From Hyaloperonospora brassicae (lineage: Eukaryota > Oomycota > Peronosporomycetes > Peronosporales > Peronosporaceae): a DNA stretch of 64,000 nt. Numbering within the stretch: position 1 is the first letter of the stretch; each line of letters opens with the position of its first letter. Positions 10,401-22,440 of this stretch are shown piece after piece. Under the pieces are notes generated by a model. The model saw only the letters and a program-made list of their open reading frames with translations. It was not told where the DNA came from and ran no database searches. The stretch spans positions 310,001 to 374,000 of the forward strand of contig CANTFL010001287.1 in assembly GCA_947650285.1 (NCBI GenBank), in the 5' to 3' direction. Position numbers and translations under genes: made by a program.

Positions 10401-11939
10401 TTCTCAGAAGGATGATAAGGGATTTTCGAAAAGAGACCGAGGGATGTGCTCCTGCCAAGATTTCATAGCTTCCCCGAACAAGCGCTGGAACAAGCCGCGC
10501 TGCCGTATCTTTATAAAAGTCATGTATCGGACCATCCGGAAAGCTGATATGTGACGGCTAAGCCCCACGATCGCCGAATAGGACGTCCGCTTCCGTGATC
10601 TCCGCTTAAAGGCCTGATATGTTTCCGCTGAGAGGACGCGATCTATGAGAATTTTTGCAAAGAGCTCAATGGCCTTGCTGATCCGTCTAGAGTTTCGATG
10701 CGGTGGACTACATCGAGAATAGTGGGTCATTTTGATGCGAAACTACCGGCCATAGTCATAATGCGTTTAAATGCCGGTCCATGCCGCTACAAAATCATCG
10801 TGACGTGCTTATTGTGTTTGTAGTCGGCAACTCTGCGAATTACGAACGGAGGCGATCTGTGGATTAGACAAGACGTTGACCAAGGCTCACTAGGTGATCC
10901 TGTCACAATTCTTCGATGTAACAAGTATCCTATAAGGACGATTTAGCGATAGCCGTCGAGAACATCACCGTACTTTGTGCCGGAGGCGTGCCCGGCGTTG
11001 CTGAGCTCGCTTACTGACCCGACAAATACAGTGTTTACATTTCTTCACTTGCATGTCCCAAGTCGCTGCAGTGAAATCCTGACTAATCGCCATGCCTTCC
11101 ATTTCCTTGACCATTTCAGTAATCACTTGGTCAGGATGTAATAGGATACTTCACCGGAAAACATACGACCCGCCGTCGAGGCCTGCACGAGCCGCTCAGT
11201 CAAAAAAAATACCTCTTGATATTCCGACAAATTAGACGGGAGACGTGTCTCCATCCACGGGATGTTGTCTGCCCATGTGGAAGGGACATAGATTCGGTCA
11301 ATACGACAGAGCGTTCACCCGCTCAGAAGGAAAGCCAGTCCTTAAACTAGTCGGAACCACCGTCATTAGCATAATCGCGCAATAATCTTGTATCTGCGAA
11401 GCCAGTCATGTCAATGACGGCGTCGAGGTCTGGACTATACGACCTGTTGGCACGGTGATGTCCATATCGATCAATGAGGGGACTCTAAACAGTATTTGGT
11501 TTCCAGCGAGATCCGTGGCGAACGAGTCCAAATTTCAGGAGAACAAATGAGCGAAATAATTTACGTTCGGACCGTAATTGAGCTGCGTAACGATTTACGA
11601 GGACGACATCATCAATAAAGACGGGTACCACCCTAATATTCCAGTGTTGCTGATGCCGGGACGTAACATGACCGAGTAAGAGCACTTGAATTGAGATATT
11701 GACCCTACAATCGATTCCATTGAGCACTAAGCATATCCTCTTCCTCGGCCGTGTGAACGTGAGTTTCTTGTAAGCACCAAGCCAGCGGCCTTTAGATACA
11801 TGTGTTGGCGCCACGCCGTCATCCAGTCGGACCTAGCACTCTCTTTAGAGAATCTCACGTTCTGAGTGATGTAGACAAAATTAACTTTCGGTCGCTGATA
11901 CCGAATTGCCGAAGACAGCTGTAAACTCGACTACTCCTG

Positions 11940-12530
11940 AAGAAACCGGTAACAGCCGTAAACGTCCGCTGTATCAAGTGAGGTATTTCGCAGATGGTCA
12001 TACCGGGGCTCCGTTAAGATGCCCTTAGTATTTAAGGAGGAACTGTTGTTCCGTAGGAGCTGACGCAGTGAATAGGAATCAGACAAACGTTCTCCAGTCC
12101 ACCTGTTGGTCACTCGATCTATGAGAAGCCCGCTGATATTGAATGTGTTTCCAAAAAAAGCGGACATGACAACGTAGTTTCTCGGGGAGGAATCGGTGGT
12201 ATGACGTCCCCAGTTTCGGGCCAGGATCTCCTGGTCAAACAATACAGCACAGAGCAAATGTTGACCGAGGCGGACCCGGCGTTGCGGGTCTCAAATCCGT
12301 GAGATTTCGTCTTTCGCATAGTAAACAGCCCGGAGCTTACTCCAATTATCTTCATTGTCCAGCATAGTGGTGAGCGGAGAAGAGGTACGAATCCACTGCG
12401 TTCGAGCAATCCATTCATCGAGCCACTGAATTGTGGGGAGGGTCCGGCTCTCTGTGCCGAAACGTTTAAATCCCCGACAGCAAGCACTTCTGTCGCCATA
12501 ACGCTGCTCACTTCTATAAAAATTGGTCAT
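11940..12530 (-). pseudogene. LINE endonuclease-like remnant (relic 1)
   Basis: The word LAVGDLNVSAQ matches the G-D-x-N block of APE-type LINE endonucleases. Neighbouring frames continue with blocks such as YYAKDEISRI and VRLGQHLL in shifting frames. The catalytic set is not complete. The position, between ORF1-like and RT regions, is right for an endonuclease. Confidence 0.4.
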
Positions 12531-14305
12531 ATAACTATTTAGAAATTATCCAGGAAAGACAAAGTGGCGAACGCGGTGACGTAAGAGATCAGGCTACAGC
12601 TGCGCTGTTTGCACCCACGCCTATGTGCCACTATGAACAAGAGAGTAAGGTGTTGCTGCTTCAATAGGCCATTTAAAATCGAGAGCATCCCAGACCTGTG
12701 GCCAATCATCCCGGTCGATGCGGTCGCATACCGCTGTGAGCATAGGTTAGAAACCTTCTTAGCTCGGCCTTTTTTTACAGGACGAAGACCCTGTGGTGCA
12801 TTCCTCGTCCCTTCCAACGTCCGTCGGAGAGGTAAGAAGGTCTAGTTTGCGTTATAAGGGAGACCTCCATGAACTTCTCCTGGACTGGCTCGAAAAGCAA
12901 CCTCAATGGCAAGATGACTGCGACGTCACGGACCCCAAGGTATTATCCCGGCCAGGGAGCACGCTTAGCGAATGCGACAAGCCACCGCCCAAATGGGGAC
13001 TTTTGGACTGTGCAGGAGAAGTAGAAAGGTGGTTCTGATCGCTAAGTGTTAATTTTGTGGTGGCTGCCTCCGCTGACAAGCCGTTATCCTGTGCCCGATG
13101 GTGACTTGGTCGGTGCGGGTGTCTGAAAAAGACATTAGATCGGACCCGTGGGGATGAATAGCGATCTGTTAAGTGATTTCGCCCCCCAACCGTACAATCT
13201 ACGGTGCAGAGACTGTCTTATCGATTTCGGCTGCCCACAGAACACCAGTACACGACATGACGGATTGAGAGTTCTCGGTCGCCTCATCCTCCACCCGGCC
13301 ATGCAATACCATCTTGTTCGGGTGGAAATTGCGGCAGCCCCACTGATCTCTGACATAGTCCCGAATGAGTCGATCTTTTCACGCTGTAGAAACGTGGCTG
13401 CATACCCTAGTATACCGCTCCAACCCCATCAATCATTCGGGATAGTGGTGGCTCGATCTGAGGAAGTATCAGCGTAGTCGTGTTTATACCTTTTGAAGTG
13501 AGCCGCCGACTCTTCTCCGGTTATCGTCAGCCATCCGTGGCCGATATTTGTCAGCGCAGTGACCCGCACATCATATGACATCTGATCCTGTTAATTGATC
13601 GTCCCGGTGAACTTGATGCCCCGTTTTATTCTAGCCCTTAGGAGCACCAGATTCTTTGTAGGCGCATCTAAGGCTGACTGAGCGACAGCTTGGGCCATCA
13701 CCATGGCCAAACAATTGCCCGTCGCGTATGTATGCTCCTCTCTTATAGCAAATAATTGAAGCAGTTCGGTCTCACGAAGGTTTCATCTTCAGGACAGGGC
13801 TCCATCGGGATCGCATTGTGACGATTGGTCGGAAGCTGGCTGTTTAGACGCGTGCAGTATTTAGGTTCCGACGCTATTTGGTTTAAGCGTTGGCCCGGAA
13901 AGGACTGGCGATTCACCTCTGTTGGTGGCCTCTCGTTGTCAAGTCCTAGAATGCGGCGATTGATGAGAGGAGACCGGAAGAGAATATGGGGCTTGACTCA
14001 TAAACAGGTCAGTCCATTCTCAAGAACCTTTGGTGGCAGGCCCGGGGACCGGCTCATAAACCGACTTCTTGCTTTCGTCCTACAAAACCTGCAACACATG
14101 AAGCTCTCCGGATGTGGGCTTGTATTGTCTCAAGAGACTTAGAAGAGAACTATAGACGCTACCAACCTCGTAGGGGTCGGGTCAGCCAAGATTGCGCGGG
14201 CCGGGTTCTTAGCGCAGGTTCGGATAACCCAATATGCGAGGTGTCATTTTTGTATACCGGCTGGACTGGTATCCCAGTTGGCTGAGGCATCGTCACAGGA
14301 AGCCT

Positions 14306-15496
14306 TCACGTCGGTACTTCCGAGACAAGTGAAGTCACCGCTGCCTGAGATGCCGCTTCCTCAGACTGTTGCAGTTCAACCCGCCGGCTGGACATCTGTC
14401 TCATCTCTTCCGGACTGCTACCTGATTTTGACAGATCTTCGACAGCCTGAAGTTTCTCCTTTTTAACCTCAATGCCGCCCAAACCCCGGGAGTTGCGCAT
14501 CCGTAAATTGACACCGCGCCGCAGGTGACCCAAGTTGTCACAAAAAAAAATTGCAGAGATCGATCGACGTCCGGGTGCTTGATGATGATTGGTATCCCGA
14601 ACCAAAGAAGTCGCACAAATTCTTGTAGAAAAGTGGGGCGTCTCGCCAGAAAAAAGGTGACCTTCCATACGTAGAAATCCTGAAGGTAGGAGGGCGCGTA
14701 TCCATATCCTCCAGCTCAAAAACGGTGGGGCTTTTAGTGCGAAAATAAGATGCGATGCGCCCAATCTCGTGAAACCATGTCACATTCTGCAAAAATATAG
14801 AGTAAACAGTGCGGGAGTGCCCCAAACTACTGTCAGGTACCCAATATTTGAACCAAACGGATCCCCGCACCGGCTCGTGTACATTCTCGATAATGTATAC
14901 ACGCCCCTTAAAAGGTATGTGAACATCCTGAACCTTGAGAGATACTGCCCTAGAGAATAAGTAAATATGAATCGTTCGGGTCGAGCGAGTGTAGCTGATA
15001 GCTTTTGTAAGCCCTAGTAAGCGATATATCTCAGGCAGGCACACCCGCAGCAGCCCCACATTTCCATAATCGTTTCTGTGACTCCGTTTGAGCTCTGCCG
15101 GCCAATCGGAATTGGACGGCCTCTTCCTATAGTGTGGAAGAGATTCCTATCAAACTGAGCCTCGACGGTGCTATACAGCCGAAGACACTCTTCACTAATG
15201 AAGACGGATCGAAGAAAGTCCGGCATCTGACGACACGCGACATGACTTACTGCTATGAACACGATGATTCGCCATTCATTATCCGTGCCCACCCGTAATC
15301 GGTATGCACGGACGGGTCCGAGCCGTGCGGTACATAAAGGCGTGAGTTTAGAGCCCGCATTCACCGAAAATTGGGCTGGGTCAAAAAAAACTCCTTTTAC
15401 ACCAGAGCAGGGGACCCCACCAAGCCTTCCGTAACGTTTGTCGCCCCGTGGCGCACTACCCGTGCCCACTGATCGGGAAACGGCGCCGTGGCCCAC
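14306..15496 (-). pseudogene. LINE ORF1-like remnant (relic 1)
   Basis: Two main overlapping minus frames (15014-15496 and 14538-15059, with 14306-14764 in another frame). The word RLRVGTDNEWRI followed by CRQMPDFLRSVF matches RLRADTDDEWKI and CRGMPPFFRTIF in relic 2 at about 32.42 kb, which ties both to one family. A later block reads IPFKGRVYIIENVHEPVRGS and then FRTKSPT. A nucleic-acid-binding ORF1 role is by analogy only. Confidence 0.5.
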
Positions 15497-16567
15497 TAAT
15501 AAAGACTGGCCACTTTATTGATGATATCTTTAAAGACCCACCGTGTCAGCAAGATGCCCGTATCAAACTTCGTAGCGAGTCGTTTCCAATCAGTAAATGT
15601 ACCAGAGCTGACAACAAAAAACTGCCGAAAAAACCAGGTAAACTGTCCTGATCAGGGCCCTTGAGCTTCTGAAGCGTTTACGCTATCCTGGGAGGGCCTC
15701 CGAGCGAATAAGAACTCGAGCGTATTCGACATCGAGCAGCTCTTGAATGGTCTGGTGCTATACCTCTAAGTGACCAGGTCCGGCAGACGTCCTCATCGAC
15801 TTCTATACGGCCTCAAACATGTCCCTAGGGTCCGTCTGGGGTAAGGGCTTCCGTGGACGTCTTCACGCTCGGACGCACATAGTCGCTAGGGACCGGTGAC
15901 TGTACCGTGCTCACCTGGGGCGGCACCCATTAGTGATTCTTTAGGGGAAGTGGTGCGTTAGGCTAATCTTTAAAATGATGACTGCAGGTTCAATCCCCTC
16001 AATGTGTACCAAAATCCCTGAGGGTAATAATTGCAGTACAATTACCACAGTAGCTAAAAATCTGCCACTACCGCTCAAAAGCCATGGTTAGAAAATATAC
16101 CGGATATAGTGGGTCGTTTGCGTTCCAGAAAATACCTCACTAATCTTATCAATATTGGGACGGCGTACCTTCGGTGTTAGGCAGAGCCTCTTCCGATACG
16201 GCTGGAGCTGGGCGTAAAACGTCGATTGTTTTGCTGTCCAACCCAGATCCCGGTGACGTGACGCTCTCTAGAAGGCTGACATAATCGCCGCCATCAGCTA
16301 CTTCCTAAGATATGGGATCTGCGAGGTAACCGGACGGCTGCGGTTCGTTCACTACACCGTGTGATAAAAAGAAATTTTTAAACGTTCGTGACTCCTGAAC
16401 GCGGATCCCCAGCGATGCTGCTGAAAGAGGCTCATCCTCTTATTCCCTATCCCGGGGGAGGGGGCTGGTGGTGGCTCGGTTGCCGTCGTTTGATAGATGC
16501 TGGCTGACGCCAGTTCGTGTTTATTATTACTCCCCGCCCAAAACAACGCAGACTATAAAGTGCTTCG
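15497..16567 (-). other. LINE relic 1, 5' leader region
   Basis: No convincing frame. By analogy with relic 2 this is the leader between the conserved 5' head and ORF1. It contains a tRNA B-box-like word (GGTTCAATCCC near 15988) that I do not accept as a tRNA. Confidence 0.35.
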
Positions 16568-16985
16568 TTGTTTATTTGGCCCTATGACCATCGAATATGT
16601 CGTGTTGTCGTTTGGAGTCGTGATGCCAATTTCAGCTCCAAAACGTTGTTATACATCGGCATAGTAGCTTTCAGATACCGAGAGCCGGTATACATGGGTA
16701 GTTTAGCCTCAGGTACCGAGAGACCGTAACATCAGGTGACATTTCTTGATTCAAAGACGTATTTTCTGAAAATCAATCTGTTTCGATTGGGACAGCAAAC
16801 GTATTTTGGTAGTAGCAGAAAACAAAAAGTGCGTCACAAGATGGGATAATAAAATGCTCGAATAATCAGAAGAAAGCATAAAATGATACGAACAAACACA
16901 TGCGCCACTGATGTATATTGCACGAGCGCATACACACATGCCTGCAATCGCACATACACGTCCATGTATATCGTTTTGCTTCCCT
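16568..16985 (-). repeat. 418-bp repeat, copy 1 (5' head of LINE relic 1)
   Basis: Reverse complement of 30803-31220 with one mismatch noticed over 418 bp (GAGGCT versus GAAGCT). Both copies stand directly upstream of a LINE relic and in the same relative orientation, so they are probably the LINE 5' UTR or promoter. A 62-aa frame inside (MCVCARAIYIS...) is identical in both copies but has no recognised function. Confidence 0.85.
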
Positions 16986-17621
16986 ATATAATATCAGTAA
17001 TTAAAGTCTATGTCGTCTGTACCTTCTGTACCGTCTACAGTCATGATGAATCAAGTGATAGGTGCGTAGAGGCGTCAATGTGACTGCTTTGCTCACCTCT
17101 TCATTGTACGACTACGATTTTTTCATCGCTATGATCCAGACTTTTATGGTTTTGTACTGTATAAATTGGGAGCTTTCGCCTTGGCGGTAATGCTTGATGA
17201 AGTCAGTTGAGTGAGTGCACGTACTGTAGGCTGAGACAGCACAGTGTCAAAGTGTCACTTTACAGTGATGTAAATGATGCTCATGGTACGAATATTGACA
17301 TCATAAGACGACGAATAACAACACAGCAAAGCAAACATGACACAGGACTTACGACAGAAACTTCTTGGCGCTACCGCAGGTGGTCTTCACACGGATGCAC
17401 AGATCCAGCGCATACAACCTGTGCCCGAAAGCTTTACTGTCTCTACTCGGCCTTGTACTGAACATCTATATACAGGCTAAATAATTTGTGGCAAGTTACT
17501 CAGCGCCTCGCGCTGTAACCCCAACAGAAGTAACGTTAGTCGTCGTATGCTCGATCCTGCAGCACCAAGACAAAACGTGACAATGACAAAGCCCACCATA
17601 GTGACTCGCTCTTCCTCACGT
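16986..17621. other. No gene recognised
   Basis: Contains an 84-aa plus-strand frame (17207-17461) of ordinary composition that I do not recognise. No other structure was seen. Confidence 0.3.
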
Positions 17622-18073
17622 TGTAACGGGGCACGCCTTGTGTCAATTCGACACAATGTTGTGTGCACCCGACGTCACGTACGCGTGGAGTGAGGAAGCG
17701 CAGCGAAGTTGACAGAACTCGAAAGTTCTGTCGAAGGGAAGAATAGTAGAATTGAATTTTATATAGTTATGTTTATTAATAAACTATCTTTAGTCTTGAG
17801 CTAACTATATTAAACTACCTTCTGCTATGTGGGTTTCTTTCTCACCACCCATTGCGCGCGTCCAGCAGCGATTGGTAGTTAGTCTGGTTGATGTACCGAG
17901 TACAACAACCATCAGGTGGAGCAACCCATAAATGAAATGTTAGCCTCGGGGGTAATGTTCCTTCAACCTTAATCCTTACGAGTAATGTCAATTGAAAATT
18001 ATCTAAAATAGATAATGCTAAAAACAAGGATACAAAAAAATGAATTATTATGTAACGGGCTCACCCCATTACA
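17622..18073 (-). repeat. Old solo LTR (S1)
   Basis: Starts TGTAACGGGG and ends CCCCATTACA, with internal landmarks of the Gypsy LTRs (GCGCGCGTC, CACCACCCATTG, GTTGATG). At 452 bp it resembles the longer LTR of copy D. I found no matching 5-bp flanks (CACGT left, CGAGT right) and no adjacent primer site or polypurine tract, which fits an old solo LTR. Confidence 0.75.
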
Positions 18074-18472
18074 CGAGTAGCTTTTCACAGTATCGCAACA
18101 GGATAGCAGACACTGTTCACCACAGCATGGTCACATGTGCCCAAATTTTATCGGTCGAGAAGACGAGGTATGTACGCCGTGCAAACAGTTGTTGAATCAG
18201 ACTGTTATTCTCGATTACGTGTGTCCCTCTGATGGCATACAAAACAGGGGCTTCGCCCCTCCCATGATATGGTGGATTGTAAGCGCAGTGACCGGCGTCT
18301 CAGCCTAGGACTGTGATTGGCGGTCGCTACTCTTTGTCTTCCAGTCAACACCATGCTGTATATTCTCACCTCGCATCGTTGATCGCGCAGACAGCATAAC
18401 GTTACATCGAGCAGCACAGATCGACGTCTTGTTCGTTGACGAATCGCTCTGCAGTGAACTCATTTGCGCAGC

Positions 18473-20499
18473 TTACCTTGCGTCGGCGTTGTGCTGGCCC
18501 AACTGCCGCAACCATGACTCGCATGGCAACGGTTCAAAGGCGGCGCTATTTTTATTCTGCACCTCTGCGAAGCAGAATCGAGGATCGGGTGATTGTAATG
18601 ATGGCTTTTGCTGATTCGAGTTAGGCAAATTGTGAATAACACAATTACAATTAATGCATTGCATTGCAAAATTTGGGCTTGGACCGCATGTTTCCGTGCA
18701 ACGATCCCGTCGATATCTGAGCGGACAACAGCAATCTTGTGACGCATTCACGTTTACAAAGTTGTTGTAGTCCGTTATAATGTTATTGCAGCTTTCACAA
18801 ATGGCAGGAGCTCGCTTCGTATTCGTATCTCGCTGTAACGGACAACACCCTTGCGTGACCTTAACGCAAGGGTTTTGGTAGGCCGACAGACGTACACAAG
18901 GCAAACGAGGATGCGTAGATAAGGGAAAAGTAAAACTGTTGTATTAATATAATCAAGTCTTTTGTTACTGTCTCTTTGGTTAACCTGACTAAATTATGTT
19001 AATCTAACTGAGTGTATGGTGAAGTCTCGTCACCACTCATAGCGCGCGTCCTGCGGCGTGTGGTGGGTTGATATCGTCAAGATATCAACCAATGAGCAGA
19101 CCCTTTGGTCGACCCTTCAATATCACCACTTTGGTGATATTGTTAAAAGAATATTCAACTTAATATTCTTTATTGGCATTTTTTATGTAAAGTGACAATT
19201 CCATGTAACGGGCTGCCCCGTTACACTCGCACTACGAATGTACTTTTCGAGTTTCGACTAAGGTTTCGAAATTCACTGAGCTTGAGTTTATCCTGAAGTG
19301 ACAACGCTGTCCGGTACTTTGAAGTCTACGAGCAGTGTCTCGACATACTTCAGGAAACGAGATGCAATCCTAGAGCTCATCTCGGTAACGTCATGCTCTC
19401 CACATATTATCGCTCACGTGTGCAAGCCCAAAACATCAAGCCCCGGTCTGTATCTTGCCAGCTAGCTGCAGCGACTTGCCCATCAATGGACGAAGCGCAG
19501 ACCGTTGATTGGTCTGATAGCTATCAAGCACATCTTGACCAGTGCGTACAAAGTCTTCGGCTCGTGACGCCATCATCGGAAGCGATCATGTGCTCGATAG
19601 AATTGAAGCTTGAGACACGTAGATAGTTGCGACGATCACTTTGAGTTATCGACATGGGGTAGCAAGACCTCTTTTGGTGCTCGAATCTCCCGTTGCGACG
19701 GCGTTGACGTTCACTTTGGACCCAAATCAAGGCGCATGTCTTTGTGCATCAACTCAACGCATCTTGTAGCATGTGAGCCCTTCGAGAAATGGTTACTCAG
19801 CGCTGAGTGTAAGCGACGTAAAGGCTACAGACGTTTTGAAATCTAAAAACAGCATTCGTTGCCCACAAGAGCGAATTCAACACACTTTTGTGCTTCGCTA
19901 GCTAAAGAAAGAATCGCTTGGCTGACACATTGTTCATTCAGCAAAGTGAGCTTGTCCGTAGCATGAATGACCTCAAGCAATTCTGAGTTCTCTGTACAGA
20001 GCTTGGCATCAACGCAGCCTGTGTAGTCTCGAAGTTCAGCAGACCAACGCTTGATAATGGTGACGATAGGAATATAATCCTTCCGCTCAATAATGACTGA
20101 ATGTATTGCGAAGGCGATACTGTATGAGAGCGGTGCAAGCATCGAAACGAATTCGTCAACGAGTGAAACTGTTGTGAAACTATCGTGTTCATTGAGTTGC
20201 ACTGACGGAGAAGCTGTAAACGGTCACAGCACAATGACCCGAGGGTGTATAAGGAGAGCAAGACTGACACCGATGGATCTCAACACAGATATGATCTGAT
20301 CGGACCCGTGTTGGTTTGACGAGTTTTTTGTCACAACAGCTGACGTAGACGACAAAGTCTGAGCCTCGCCTTCGCTTGATGCGCGAGACATAAATGGCGG
20401 ACAAAGCGAAGATTTCTGCAACGCGATGATAAGGCGCATGGCTGTGTAGCTTTCGTACAGCGTTGCGTCCCAACCATCGCTCAAGCTCAGATCATTCAT
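18473..20499 (-). pseudogene. Decayed or multi-exon host gene, unknown protein
   Basis: Successive minus-strand blocks have strongly protein-like composition: MNDLSLSDGWDATLYESY (from 20499), SLVDEFVSMLAPLSYSIAF (about 20.15 kb), KTLYALVKMCLIAIRPI (about 19.55), ASSIDGQVAAASWQDTDRG (about 19.48), EMSSRIASRFLKYVETLLVDF (about 19.37), LQDKLKLSEFRNLSRN (about 19.28), then across the solo LTR STFVV and RDTNTKRAP, and a Cys-rich stretch to 18473. They lie in shifting frames. Only one junction looks like an intron (an in-frame stop at 20224-20226). The last block ends at AAG/GTAAGC, a good splice donor. Most frame shifts are too close together for introns, so I favour a pseudogene. I do not recognise the family. 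Confidence 0.5.
18834..19225 (-). repeat. Solo LTR (S2) with target-site duplication CTCGC
   Basis: 392 bp from TGTAACGG to CCCCGTTACA, close to the LTRs of copies A and C. It is flanked by a perfect 5-bp duplication, CTCGC at 18829-18833 and 19226-19230. There is no internal element sequence, so two LTRs recombined. Removing it joins the frame ...STFVVRDTNTKRAP..., so it sits inside a formerly open frame. Confidence 0.93.
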
Positions 20500-20789
20500 G
20501 GTCTTATTGGTACCTGAGGACCCCCACGTCCAAGCCGAAGACTTCTACGACATCGGGGTTTCCAACTACAGCATGCGAGTCACCATAGACATTTCAGTAG
20601 CTTTCGCTCACCCCCTACAACACTACTTTTCGTCGAGCTAAACGCTGCACTTCAACGACGGACTGTGGTGTCTCGGCACGAATTGCACACCGATACTGGA
20701 GCACAAACGAATGCCGCCGGAAAGTAGTGCGATGAATGCAGAACATCAATCACAGATTTCCATCGGACAGCAGATCCATCATCCGTCAG
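20500..20789. other. Gap between the unknown gene and ATG101
   Basis: A plus-strand frame (about 20450-20640) contains protein-like blocks such as PEDPHVQAEDFYDIG and YSMRVTIDISVAFAH. It has no recognised family and may be a gene end or chance. Confidence 0.3.
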
Positions 20790-21623
20790 CTACGCCATGA
20801 GGCCCACACTAGAGCTCCCTAGCCCTGCACCATAGATGCTGCCATCTCGAGCCGAGTCCAAACTAGTGCATGTCATGATGTCAAAGTCATACATCGCCTT
20901 CGGAATGTGCTCAATGCTCTGTACTGCCGTCAAAATATGCAACAGTGCATTTTGTAGCGCTGCTTCCGTCTCGCCCGCACATGTCTCTTTTTCCTCTACA
21001 CACCGAAGCAAGAGTCAACAGTGCTTGCTCTTTTTCGTACACTGAACACCGCATGTGATCGTCTCACCTTGTGACGCTGCTGATAACGATGCGACCGTCA
21101 CGGGCACGATCCACTTCTCAAACACGGTCTTCTCCTCGTTTGACATGAGTCCAAACAGCGCTTTCTTCACTGTCCGCTCGAAGAACGTGACGACGACGTA
21201 CCCGCGATGGCCACCGCGGACGGTGCTGCTGGCACCGGCCGAGTTCAGCAATGGCTGTCCGTTTGAGGTCACCAGAGCGCCCCCGAGAGTTCCCGTCAAA
21301 GACCTACTACCACCAACGGCGGCCAGACTTTCTCCACCGACCACCAACTCCTCAAAGCTGCGCACCGCGTGGTCCACTTTGCGACTCACGTCTCCCACTG
21401 CGCACAGCGCGTACGTGATGTTTGGAAACGCTTGACACGAGGCTTCGCTGGGGCGGACAGGCCCCGGGGCTCTCGTAAACAGCACCGTGTGCAGCAGACA
21501 CGTGATGGCGTCGCCCACGTCTTCAGCCGGTACCGTAACATTGTCGAGAACGTGCTCTTTCCATGACGTGGTCGAGCCATGTGCGCTCTTCGCGCCGCTG
21601 CTGCGACTCGCGACACTCGTCAT
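20790..21623 (-). CDS. ATG101: Autophagy-related protein 101 (ATG101), two exons
   Basis: ATG101 is the HORMA-fold partner of ATG13 in the ATG1/ULK1 kinase complex that starts autophagosome formation in the cytosol. Exon 1 (21623-21068) contains the family signature CLLHTVLFTRAPGPVRP (residues 42-58), then FPNITYALC, a VVVTFFER strand and FGLMSNEEKTVFEKWIVPV. Exon 2 (20995-20790) carries the C-terminal SIEHIPKAMYDFDI block, like the HIP...FPYEI end of plant ATG101. The exons share one frame but are split by TGA. A 72-nt intron (21067-20996; donor AAG/GTGAGA, acceptor TGTGTAG/AG) removes it and gives 253 aa. Human ATG101 has 218; the extra length is an N-terminal extension and a Gly-rich insert (about 95-140). 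The start is the first in-frame ATG. Confidence 0.88.
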
Positions 21624-21699
21624 GGGACGAAAGCGAACGTTGTATCGGTCTTAGCAGCAGGTCATAAAACGAAGTGACCCCTTTTTATTCTATTGATAG

Positions 21700-22129
21700 T
21701 AAAACCGATCAATGCGAAGATTATCTTAATTGACAATATGAATCAATATTGCGTCGCTAAGGAAATATGGATAAAATATTACCTTGGAGGAAATCTTTAT
21801 GGATGCTCCACTTGTTGATTGATATGTGGGCCATGATTTCTGCCAAATCAACCATCAATCGCTTCTAGATGCGCGCAATGGGTGGGATTGAGAAAATTGA
21901 ATCGTAGATTGTAGTTTGATATATTTCAGGTAAGACAAAGAAGATTGATTAAACGAAACTGATCGTATCGGATACAAATCTACTTTCACCATTTTCATAA
22001 GCATCCTTTGCTCAACTCTCTCTCGCGCTTCCTCAACGCGCGCGTGTAGTTGAGATACAATATCACGCACCCTCATATTATATTATATACAAGGAATTAC
22101 CAGCAAACTGGTAAGATGCGTCCCCGTCA
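21700..22129 (+). repeat. Decayed 5' LTR of relic E
   Basis: Ends CCCCGTCACA directly before the primer site. ATCAACCATCAATCGCTTCTAG and GCGCAATGGGTGG match the central LTR words of copies B and C (reported here as separate short blocks). The left boundary is uncertain. Confidence 0.6.
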
Positions 22130-22224
22130 CACCTGGTAGCACAAAGTGGCTGCTAAACGACCACGATCACCTCATCCGGCCTGAACAGGTTGGGCGTTGA
22201 GACAAGCTTCCACAAGACGCGTGA

Positions 22225-22440
22225 AGGCTTTTACCATTCAAGTGACATCGAATGGAGTGCGGTAGAGCAAATGAGTCCTTCTTTTGGCAAATGACGTTAG
22301 TGCCATGTCGGAGGCTCTTGACAGAGACCAACAACATGCCGCTATATCCAAGTTCATCTTAAATGAACTTTTCGCTAGTGAAAGGTATCTTTGCTTCACC
22401 AGCAAGGCTCTCAACAGGCCTAAAAGTTGTGGTGGAGTGG
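22225..22440 (+). pseudogene. gag: gag N-terminal fragment, relic E
   Basis: Matches the copy B gag start region: AGTGACATCGAATGG, GACCAACAACATGCCGCTAT, and the CAGCAAGGCTCTCAACAGGCC word. No open frame remains. Confidence 0.7.

Larger units (their letters stand above)
7936..16985 (-). mobile_element. Decayed LINE (non-LTR retrotransposon), relic 1
   Basis: Minus-strand fragments appear in LINE order: a 5' head (16568-16985), an ORF1-like region (14.3-15.5 kb), an endonuclease-like piece (about 12.0-12.5 kb), reverse transcriptase (about 9.7-10.4 kb) and a C-terminal Cys/His motif (about 8.1 kb). All are broken by frameshifts and stops. The distance from head to ORF1 motif (about 1.25 kb) and from head to RT motif A (about 6.4 kb) matches LINE relic 2 once its later insertions are removed. 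The 3' end is not defined. Confidence 0.72.

Noticed and set aside
15950..16020. tRNA-like stretch with B box GGTTCAATCCC
   Set aside because: The flanking T-stem does not pair properly and no acceptor stem or clear A box could be drawn. At most a degenerate tRNA-derived piece.
16751..16939. 62-aa ORF identical in two places as a conserved small protein
   Set aside because: The identity comes from the 418-bp repeat as a whole, and composition is not protein-like enough to call a gene.
19386..19437. Very short introns (about 20-28 nt) to explain frame changes in the unknown gene next to ATG101
   Set aside because: They are below plausible intron size. Accumulated frameshifts are simpler, although one in-frame junction near 20.23 kb may be a real intron.
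21055..21435. Plus-strand ORF of 126 aa
   Set aside because: Shadow of ATG101 exon 1 on the other strand.
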